Shown in pieces: positions 58,511 through 64,000 of a stretch of 64,000 nt of DNA (the stretch's first letter is position 1; the number at the start of each line of letters is the position of its first letter). The notes under the pieces are model-generated. The model saw only the letters and a program-made list of their open reading frames with translations, did no database searches and had not been told where the DNA came from. Where the stretch lies: contig NZ_SOPW01000005.1 of assembly GCF_004402015.1 (NCBI RefSeq), positions 1 to 64,000 of the forward strand, in the 5' to 3' direction. The DNA is from Filobacillus milosensis. Its GTDB lineage: Bacteria > Bacillota > Bacilli > Bacillales > Alkalibacillaceae. The position numbers and the translations under genes are program-made.

Positions 58511-59983
58511 TTGAACGTACAAGCAATAAAAAATAGTTGGTTTGGAAACGTAAAGAACGATGTGCTTGCAGGTATGGTTGTTGCCATGGCTTTAATTCCT
58601 GAAGCGATTGCCTTTTCGATCATTGCTGGTGTGGACCCAATGGTGGGACTTTACGCTTCCTTTAGTATAGCTGTGGTGATTGCATTCACAGGCGGACGTC
58701 CCGGTATGATTTCCGCTGCCACAGGTGCCATGGCATTATTGATGGTGACGTTAGTTGCAGAGTGGGGGCTTCAATACTTACTCGCAGCAACGATTTTGAC
58801 AGGTATACTCCAAATAATATTTGGGTTTTTGAAAGTTGGTCAGTTGATGAAATTTGTTCCGAGATCAGTAATGCTCGGATTCGTTAATGCGCTTGCAATT
58901 TTAATTTTTATAGCGCAACTCCCTCATTTTGTTGGAGCAGATTGGCCGATGTACGCATTAGTAGTAGGTTCTTTAGCTATCATTTATTTATTTCCACGTG
59001 TGACAAAAGCGGTGCCTGCACCCCTTGTCGCTATTGTTGTAATGACAATCATCGTGATGGCAACAGGAATAGGAGTTAAAACAGTAGGAGACATGGGTGA
59101 ATTAACAAGTACGCTTCCTGTCTTTTTAATCCCTGAAATTCCACTTACATTTGAAACACTTCAAATTATTTTTCCAACCGCATTAGCATTAGCTTTTGTT
59201 GGTTTACTTGAATCGTTACTAACATCTCAAATTGTTGATGATATGACGGATACACCAAGTGATAAAAACAAAGAAGCTCGAGGTCAAGGTTATGCGAACG
59301 TCGTAACTGGGTTCTTCGGAGGAATGGCTGGTTGTGCGATGATTGGACAATCGGTGATTAACGTTAAATCTGGCGGAAGAGGACGCTTGTCGGCATTAAC
59401 TGCTGGGGTATTTTTAATGACATTAATTATTGTCTTTCAGGATTTATTAGTCCAAATTCCAATGGCCGTCTTAGTTGGTATCATGATTATGGTTTCTATC
59501 GGAACATTTGACTGGAGTTCACTGAAGAAGCTACATGTCATGCCAAAAACGGATGCAGCAGTTATGATTGTAACGGTTGCGACCGTTGTTAAAACACACG
59601 ACTTATCAAAAGGTGTGCTGGCAGGTGTAATCTTAAGTGCTATTTTCTTCGTCGCAAAAATTTCATCTGTTAAGGTGGAAAAAGAGCTGGAAGAACGCAC
59701 GCGAACGATGGTTTACCAAGTCAAAGGTCAAGTATTTTTTGCCTCAGTTGAAAGTTTGCTTAAGCATTTTGATTTTAAAGCAGACGCAGACCATGTAGTT
59801 GTAGACTTTAGTCACGCGCATGTTTGGGATGATTCAGCTGTAGCTGTGATAGATAAAATTGTACTGAAATTCCGTCAATACGAAAAAGAAGTCGAGATAA
59901 CAGGTTTGAATGCAGACAGTTCGAAACTCGTAGAACGCCTAGGTGTTCACGATAAACCGAACGCCACTCTATCAAACCATTAA
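58511..59983 (+). CDS. SulP-family anion transporter with STAS domain
   Basis: A 490-residue protein. Residues 1-390 form about 14 membrane segments with the SulP motif region [29 protein letters not shown] (near the start) and [24 protein letters not shown]. Residues about 405-490 are a STAS domain ([21 protein letters not shown]). It carries anions such as sulfate or bicarbonate; the substrate is unknown. The start is TTG with GAGGTG 6 nt upstream. A small hairpin (GCACTGC with GGTGGTGC) lies 30-50 nt before it. Confidence 0.87.
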   Translation: MNVQAIKNSWFGNVKNDVLAGMVVAMALIPEAIAFSIIAGVDPMVGLYASFSIAVVIAFTGGRPGMISAATGAMALLMVTLVAEWGLQYLLAATILTGILQIIFGFLKVGQLMKFVPRSVMLGFVNALAILIFIAQLPHFVGADWPMYALVVGSLAIIYLFPRVTKAVPAPLVAIVVMTIIVMATGIGVKTVGDMGELTSTLPVFLIPEIPLTFETLQIIFPTALALAFVGLLESLLTSQIVDDMTDTPSDKNKEARGQGYANVVTGFFGGMAGCAMIGQSVINVKSGGRGRLSALTAGVFLMTLIIVFQDLLVQIPMAVLVGIMIMVSIGTFDWSSLKKLHVMPKTDAAVMIVTVATVVKTHDLSKGVLAGVILSAIFFVAKISSVKVEKELEERTRTMVYQVKGQVFFASVESLLKHFDFKADADHVVVDFSHAHVWDDSAVAVIDKIVLKFRQYEKEVEITGLNADSSKLVERLGVHDKPNATLSNH

Positions 59984-59990
59984 TAGATGA

Positions 59991-60020
59991 AAACGTCTGG
60001 AGCTCTCCAGGCGTTTTTTT
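59991..60020 (+). terminator. Terminator of the SulP gene
   Basis: AACGTCTGGAG and CTCCAGGCGTT form an 11-bp stem (one G-U pair) with a CT loop, then TTTTTTT. Array F begins 17 nt downstream. Confidence 0.9.
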
Positions 60021-60036
60021 GTTATAAAAAGTGGCT

Positions 60037-60185
60037 GGCGGATAGACTATTGGTTCTAGCGGATAGAGAGGTTGATTTAGCGGATTGAATCATCTAATTA
60101 GCGGATAGACAACAGAATCTAGCGGATTGGCGCTTTAATTTAGCGGATGTACACCTCATTCTGGCGGATTACGACTATGACTGTC
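60037..60185. repeat. 21-nt phased repeat array F (7 units), reaching a start codon
   Basis: GCGGAT starts at 60038, 60059, 60080, 60101, 60122, 60143 and 60164: exactly 21 nt each time. The wider core is AGCGGATAGAC or AGCGGATTGAC-like; its complement, GTCTATCCGCT, resembles the TTATTATCCACTT core of arrays C and D, so orientation is inverted. The last unit contains the ATG of the gene at 60177 and its GGCGG may act as the ribosome site. Confidence 0.95.
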
Positions 60186-60410
60186 AAAGATAAAATTAAA
60201 CACTTAATGGATCCAAACCTAGATTATGAGACGGAAGAACTGGCGAATCAAACTCTATACTACCTAGAGAGAGATAATAATAATAAAATTATCGCCCTAA
60301 CATTTTTTGATGATATCATGTATAAAGTTGAAGCGGAGCTGGATGACCGCCTAACAAAACAAGATGTGTTTGATTACATGGAAAAAGTGATTACTAAAGT
60401 TAATAATTAA
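60177..60410 (+). CDS. Small acidic protein, unknown, start inside array F
   Basis: A 77-residue soluble, acidic protein (MTVKDKIKHLMDPNLDYETE...) with a helix-strand-helix feel and a DVFDYMEKVI end. No ordinary Shine-Dalgarno precedes ATG 60177; GGCGG of the last array unit lies 9 nt upstream. An in-frame ATG at 60147 lies in the array too. I do not recognise the family. Confidence 0.6.
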   Translation: MTVKDKIKHLMDPNLDYETEELANQTLYYLERDNNNKIIALTFFDDIMYKVEAELDDRLTKQDVFDYMEKVITKVNN

Positions 60411-60413
60411 GAC

Positions 60414-60441
60414 TAAGCTCGCCTTTTAGGTGAGCTTTTTT
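60414..60441 (+). terminator. Terminator of the 77-aa gene
   Basis: AAGCTCGCC and GGTGAGCTT arms with a TTTTA loop followed by TTTTT. Confidence 0.88.
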
Positions 60442-60477
60442 ATGTTAAAATTAGGCAAAAGAGGTCTAGGAGGGTTT

Positions 60478-60768
60478 ATGGAGAATATTACATTAAAAGA
60501 ACTCCAGGAATATATCAGAAATAGGGATTACAGACCTGAATTAGAACATGCTTATTTTCAAAAATTAATTGAAGAAGTCGGAGAACTTTCGGAAGTATTG
60601 CGAAAAGGAAAGCGCATGGAAACGGAAGATACAATCAAAGGGACAATCGAAGAAGAATTATATGATGTACTTTACTATGTAGTCGCCTTGGCAAACCTGA
60701 ATGACGTAGACTTAGAGAAAAGCTTCCACCTCAAAGAAGCTATTAACCAACACAAATACGGGAGGTAA
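60478..60768 (+). CDS. MazG-like nucleotide pyrophosphohydrolase
   Basis: A 96-residue all-helical protein: KLIEEVGELSEVLRKGKRM and IEEELYDVLYYVVALANLNDVDL match the MazG/RS21-C6 EExxE...ExxD metal motif. Such enzymes hydrolyse nucleoside triphosphates to monophosphates. AGGAGG lies 4-5 nt before ATG 60478. It lies 2 nt before the YhbS-like gene. Confidence 0.82.
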   Translation: MENITLKELQEYIRNRDYRPELEHAYFQKLIEEVGELSEVLRKGKRMETEDTIKGTIEEELYDVLYYVVALANLNDVDLEKSFHLKEAINQHKYGR

Positions 60769-60770
60769 CC

Positions 60771-61307
60771 ATGACAATCACCATTAGGCAGGAACATCCG
60801 AATGATTATATAGAAACAGAGAATGTGGTGAAAAAAGCATTTGACCAAGCAGAAATGAGTGACGGAAACGAACACCAACTTGTTGAGAAAATTAGAAAGT
60901 GCGAAGCCTTTGTTCCTGAGTTATCACTCATCGCTGTCGATAATGAACCGAATACAATTGTTGGACATGTTATTCTTTCAAAAATTAAAATAAAAGATGA
61001 AGAGGAAGAGTGTGATTCACTCGCCTTAGCACCAGTGTCAGTCATGCCTGATTATCAAAAACAGGGTATAGGAAAAAGTTTATGCCGACAAGTAATCGTG
61101 CAAGCAAAAGAACTAGGTTTTAACTCAGTCGTTGTACTGGGTGACCCTGGTTATTATTCAAAATTCAATTTCGAAAAAGCCTCGAACTATAATATTCGAG
61201 CACCTTTTGAAGTTCCAGATGAAGCATTTATGGTTCTTGAGCTAAAAGATGATGCACTTAAAAATGTGTCAGGTGTTGTTGAGTATTCACAACCCTTTTA
61301 TGAATAA
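60771..61307 (+). CDS. yhbS: GNAT acetyltransferase, YhbS-like
   Basis: A 178-residue GNAT protein: VSVMPDYQKQGIGKSLCRQVI carries the acetyl-CoA pyrophosphate loop, followed by VVVLGDPGYYSKFNFEKAS. Order and length match YhbS-type N-acetyltransferases. GGGAGG lies about 5 nt before the ATG. It is tightly packed with the MazG-like gene. Confidence 0.85.
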   Translation: MTITIRQEHPNDYIETENVVKKAFDQAEMSDGNEHQLVEKIRKCEAFVPELSLIAVDNEPNTIVGHVILSKIKIKDEEEECDSLALAPVSVMPDYQKQGIGKSLCRQVIVQAKELGFNSVVVLGDPGYYSKFNFEKASNYNIRAPFEVPDEAFMVLELKDDALKNVSGVVEYSQPFYE

Positions 61308-61336
61308 AAGGTAGAAAACGTGAAGGAGTTAGAGAA

Positions 61337-61498
61337 ATGAATTTTAGCGGTAAGAAAATGGTGTTATTAATTATTATCGTCATTGCTATTATGGCTGTTG
61401 TGACTTGGGCAATTTTTAACTTCATGGATCGCAATAATTACATTGAAGAGATGGGTCTTCAATATCTAGGAACCATTTTAAATCAAAGGAGTGTCTAG
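61337..61498 (+). CDS. 53-aa single-TM membrane protein
   Basis: ATG 61337 has GAAGGAGTTAG about 7 nt upstream. Residues about 8-28 form one hydrophobic helix (MVLLIIIVIAIMAVVTW); the rest is polar (FMDRNNYIEEMGLQYLGT). The stop lies 1 nt before the next start, so the gene is likely translated in the operon. It is too short for ordinary ORF calling and unrecognised. Confidence 0.6.
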   Translation: MNFSGKKMVLLIIIVIAIMAVVTWAIFNFMDRNNYIEEMGLQYLGTILNQRSV

Positions 61499-61499
61499 T

Positions 61500-61772
61500 T
61501 TGGAAATTAAGCGAGATGAAAAAGGCTTTTACGTGGGTAATCCAAGTAACAAAGATGCTGAGATTACATTTGTGAAAAAGGATGAAGACACAATCGACAT
61601 TGACCACACAGAAGTATCCGAAAATCTTCAAGGTCAAGGTGTTGGAGGTAAATTAGTCCAAGCGGTGGTGGATTATGCTCGTGAGAACAACCTGAACATC
61701 ACTGCAACCTGTCCTTATGCAGAGAAAAAGCTTTCAAGAACGGATGAATATCTGGACGTTTTTGTTGGTTAA
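61500..61772 (+). CDS. YjdJ-like GNAT protein
   Basis: A 90-residue minimal GNAT (YjdJ/DUF1255-like): DEDTIDIDHTEVSENLQGQGVGGKLVQAVVDYAREN carries the acyl-CoA loop QGQGVGGKL. Size fits the compact YjdJ-type acetyltransferases. I chose TTG 61500, 8 nt after AAAGGAG; GTG 61491 is an alternative. Confidence 0.82.
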   Translation: MEIKRDEKGFYVGNPSNKDAEITFVKKDEDTIDIDHTEVSENLQGQGVGGKLVQAVVDYARENNLNITATCPYAEKKLSRTDEYLDVFVG

Positions 61773-61794
61773 AAATTTTTAGGAGGTTTTTTAT

Positions 61795-62220
61795 GTGTAT
61801 GAGTTAAAAACCAAGCAGAATGACGACAGTGTTATTGAATTTATTGAAAATGTTGAGAGCCCCAAAAAGCGTGAGGATGCATTCAAGCTTCTAGATATAT
61901 TTACTGAAACGACAGGCTATGAAGCCAAAATGTGGGGCACGAGTATAATTGGGTTTGGCGCTTATAAATACAAGTACGAATCGGGCCACGGAGGAGAATT
62001 TATGCTCGCCGGTTTCTCACCTCGAAAAGCAAAATTCAGCTTATACCTAATGTCAGGCACAGATGAATTACGAGACCTCCTAGAACAATTCGGAAAGCAT
62101 AAAACAGGAAAGTCATGCATCTACTTAAATAAACTCGATGATATTGATGAAGACGTATTAAAACAAATGATTCAACGATCAGTTGAGCTTATGAAAAATA
62201 ATCACCAAATCATAGAGTAG
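61795..62220 (+). CDS. DUF1801 protein (YdhG-like)
   Basis: A 141-residue protein of the DUF1801 fold: FIENVESPKKREDAFKLLDIFTETTGYEAKMWGTSIIGFGAYKYKY and the C-terminal KLDDIDEDVLKQMIQRSVE. Members bind or process phosphate/iron in some bacteria (YdhG) but the role is unclear. The GTG start has AGGAGG 8 nt upstream. It is downstream of the YjdJ-like gene in the same direction. Confidence 0.82.
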   Translation: MYELKTKQNDDSVIEFIENVESPKKREDAFKLLDIFTETTGYEAKMWGTSIIGFGAYKYKYESGHGGEFMLAGFSPRKAKFSLYLMSGTDELRDLLEQFGKHKTGKSCIYLNKLDDIDEDVLKQMIQRSVELMKNNHQIIE

Positions 62221-62279
62221 CCTCAAGCGGGCTGCTCTTTTTCCAATTTCTAAATTTATAACGAAAATTGAGAGGAATT

Positions 62280-63054
62280 ATGATGAATATACCCAAAGAC
62301 ATCCTAAATAAAATTGGAGAAATACAAGCCATAACTGATCCAGAAGAACAAGGCTGTACCTCACAAGTCGCATTTATCAAGACTTCTGAACGTACATATG
62401 CACTAAAGACAAGCAAAGACCCACTATTTCGTACTTGGCTAAAAAATGAATCATACATCTTGGAACATCTGAAAGATTTAAATTTACCAACTCCCAAACC
62501 TTTTTTATTTATAGAAAAAGATTACGCTTCCTGGCTATTGATGGAGAAACTCCCTGGAAGGACACTAGCTTCCGCATTGAGTGAAGAAAAAGACGAACAA
62601 AGGCGAGCGAAGCTAATCTCTGAGTTTGGTGCAGTGGTGGCTCAGGTGCACAGCGCACCTGCCCCGGCAGCGTTGCGTACCGCAACCCAGCCGTGGCTTG
62701 AAAGTATGCTCGCAGAAGCCCAGTATAACTTAGAGCACCATGAAGTCGACGGTTCACAACAACTTCTTAACCAGTTGAAAGCGACGCCACCGACCCCAAT
62801 AGAACCAACACTCATTCACGGTGATTTAACCGTCGACAACGTTCTTACGGATGGTCGCCAAATCACAGGACATTGACTGGAGTGGAGGTGCTTACGGTGA
62901 TCCCCGTTATGACACGGCCATCGCCGTTCGTCCAAAACAAGGAATTTTTCGTTGGCCTCAGGACTGGCACATATTTTTTGAGAGTTATGGCAAAGAACCT
63001 ATTAACCGAAAAGAGTATGATTATTTTGTAGAAGGTTTGTATGAATTTTTTTAA
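62280..63054 (+). pseudogene. Aminoglycoside-phosphotransferase-like gene, frameshifted
   Basis: The first part (62280-62876) has an APH-type kinase fold up to LIHGDLTVDNVL, the catalytic loop with Asp, then reads to a TGA just after RQITGH. The continuation in another frame (62869-63054) reads DIDWSGGAYGDPRYD, the DFG-like metal loop and C-terminal lobe expected next. So a 1- or 2-nt indel near 62866-62874 splits the gene. Start ATG 62283 or 62280 after GAGAGGA. If the sequence is right the enzyme is inactive; a sequencing error remains possible. The substrate is probably a small alcohol or aminoglycoside. Confidence 0.82.
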
Positions 63055-63080
63055 TAAATTATAAGAAAGAAGGAATTAAA

Positions 63081-63485
63081 ATGTCTGAGAAACTAATTCG
63101 TGTAGGAACAACTTATGTACCTGTCAGCAATGTAGAGAGATCTGCTGCTTGGTATGAAAAGACCCTCGGAGCTCAAATCAACTATAAAGATGAATCAAAA
63201 GCAATTATCGATGTAGCTGACCACAGTATGTTTCTGGTTAAGGCTGCTCCAGGTCAAACAAACACATTTCAAGTTGAAAATGGGAACGATCACTTCAATA
63301 TCACATTTGAGGTAGACGGTTATGAAAAACTTCATAGATTACATAATGAATTCTCGCAAAATGATGTTATGGTCGGGCCAATTGAAGATCGTGGACATCC
63401 AGGTAATAACTTTACCTTTCAAGATCCAGATGGAAACCTTTTTGACGTTTGGAGTGAACTTAGCCCGACATTTCAAAATAAATAA
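63081..63485 (+). CDS. VOC-family glyoxalase/dioxygenase-like protein
   Basis: A 134-residue protein with a paired VOC fold: VGTTYVPVSNVERSAAWYEKTLGAQ, DHFNITFEVDGYEKLHRLHNEF and NNFTFQDPDGNLFDVWSE. The metal-ligand positions appear as DHFN (His) and FDVWSE (Glu). Function unknown. GAAGGAAT precedes the ATG. Confidence 0.83.
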   Translation: MSEKLIRVGTTYVPVSNVERSAAWYEKTLGAQINYKDESKAIIDVADHSMFLVKAAPGQTNTFQVENGNDHFNITFEVDGYEKLHRLHNEFSQNDVMVGPIEDRGHPGNNFTFQDPDGNLFDVWSELSPTFQNK

Positions 63486-63489
63486 TATC

Positions 63490-63518
63490 AAAATCTGGAC
63501 CTTGCTCCAGATTTTTTT
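63490..63518 (+). terminator. Terminator of the VOC gene
   Basis: ATCTGGA and TCCAGAT arms with a CCTTGC loop followed by TTTTTTT. Confidence 0.85.
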
Positions 63519-63598
63519 CTTTTATAAAAAAATTTAGGTTTAAAAAACAAATTTTGTGCAAAACATAACTAACTAACTTTTATATAAAGAGGTGAGCG

Positions 63599-64000
63599 AT
63601 GTTGAGTGGTTCAAATGGTTCCAATAATAATATCAAACTAATAACAGCCCCAGGTTTCGCGAATGATATTGTTGACGAAATTAAAGATGAACTACCTTCA
63701 TTGCTGAAAGTTTATATAGATGATTCCTGTGAGTGGGAAATTAATCATGTCACGGATTCTCTTACAGGTTCCACGGGAAATTCACGTCAAATCTTAGAGT
63801 CTATTTTGGAAAATATTAAAGAGGGCGACAAAGATTATCTTATATGCCTTACGGATTTACCACTGTTTCACAATAAAAAAGTAGTGGTGTCTGAAGCTTA
63901 TGAAGAAGAAAATATCGCCATCCTTAGCTTGCCTGGGTTGGGTTCAACTCCAATGGTTAAACGAATACGATCATCTATTATTCAGCTCGTTAGTGAAATG
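63599..64000 (+). CDS. Unrecognised gene, N-terminal part only (runs off the window)
   Basis: An open frame of 134 codons from ATG 63599 to the last base, with GAGGTGAG 4-5 nt upstream. The protein starts MLSGSNGSNNNIKLITAPGF and continues with alternating strands and helices (VDEIKDELPSLLKVYIDDSCEW, LICLTDLPLFHNKKVVVSEA). A nucleotide- or ligand-binding Rossmann-like order is possible, but I recognise no family. The rest lies beyond the window. Confidence 0.65.
   Translation, partial: MLSGSNGSNNNIKLITAPGFANDIVDEIKDELPSLLKVYIDDSCEWEINHVTDSLTGSTGNSRQILESILENIKEGDKDYLICLTDLPLFHNKKVVVSEAYEEENIAILSLPGLGSTPMVKRIRSSIIQLVSEM

Noticed and set aside
38789-60185. CRISPR interpretation of the 21-nt arrays
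   Set aside because: Repeat cores are 11-13 nt, spacers about 8 nt, no cas gene nearby, and cores vary between units. None of this fits a CRISPR array.
62640-62700. G+C-rich patch within the APH-like gene as a sign of insertion
   Set aside because: The patch translates in frame as a plausible alanine-rich loop (AQVHSAPAPAALRTATQP), so it is coding variation rather than an insertion.

Overview
The window is chromosomal DNA of a low-G+C, endospore-forming Bacillaceae, most likely a salt-tolerant one. The support is the Gram-positive Shine-Dalgarno sites with frequent GTG/TTG starts, a SpoVAF homologue, a SleL/YaaH-type spore enzyme, the yndGHJ cluster, an OpuC osmolyte importer with its GbsR/OpcR-type regulator, an NhaC antiporter, and secreted subtilisins. 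I cannot fix the genus. I see no rRNA, tRNA, CRISPR array or prophage; the only transposon trace is an IS3-like terminus at the left edge.

Layout. 1-5.6 kb: IS end, NIPSNAP-Nudix fusion, amidase, spoVAF, YbjQ pair and a CAP-LysM secreted protein. 5.6-9.3 kb: a long inverted-repeat element lying exactly between two convergent stop codons, then an ArsR-MFS-DUF6176 operon with palindromic operators and a lipoprotein. 9.4-13.7 kb: a TetR-controlled ABC-2 exporter, a CHY zinc protein and a CBS protein with a Gln-rich tail. 13.9-16.6 kb: two tandem subtilisins preceded by an orphan I9 propeptide gene. 16.9-23.1 kb: YqxD, CheW, a YtkA-like lipoprotein, a YtrA-type GntR/ABC operon and SleL. 23.4-31.5 kb: osmo-adaptation block with NhaC, opuCA-CB-CC-CD plus an M20 amidohydrolase, the regulator, and an M24 (creatinase-fold) protein whose metal ligands are replaced. 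31.6-34.5 kb: membrane protein, RNase HI-like protein, Eis-like acetyltransferase. 34.6-38.7 kb: Fur-controlled siderophore uptake (binding protein, two FecCD permeases, FhuF-like reductase; no ATPase gene). 38.9-46.4 kb: NERD protein, TPR/DUF2785 pair, CvfC, MFS pump with a divergent XRE-TPR regulator and a 26-residue peptide ORF. 46.6-56.2 kb: GNAT, Nudix, VOC, DUF2804, yndGHJ-like cluster and an AbgB-like hydrolase. 56.5-64 kb: EamA and SulP transporters, UspA, a run of small genes, a frameshifted phosphotransferase and an unrecognised gene cut by the window edge.

The most striking feature is not a gene. Six intergenic spaces (about 8.25, 13.75, 38.8, 56.2, 57.5 and 60.0 kb) each carry 6-8 copies of an approximately 11-13 nt core repeated at 21 nt, exact in four arrays and 20-22 nt in the other two, with unrelated sequence between the cores. 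The core differs from array to array, yet most look like diverged forms of one motif related to TTATTATCCACTT or its complement. Twenty-one bp is two helical turns. The arrays abut terminators, stop codons and in one case a start codon. I know of no described element of this kind, and this is the first thing I would follow up.
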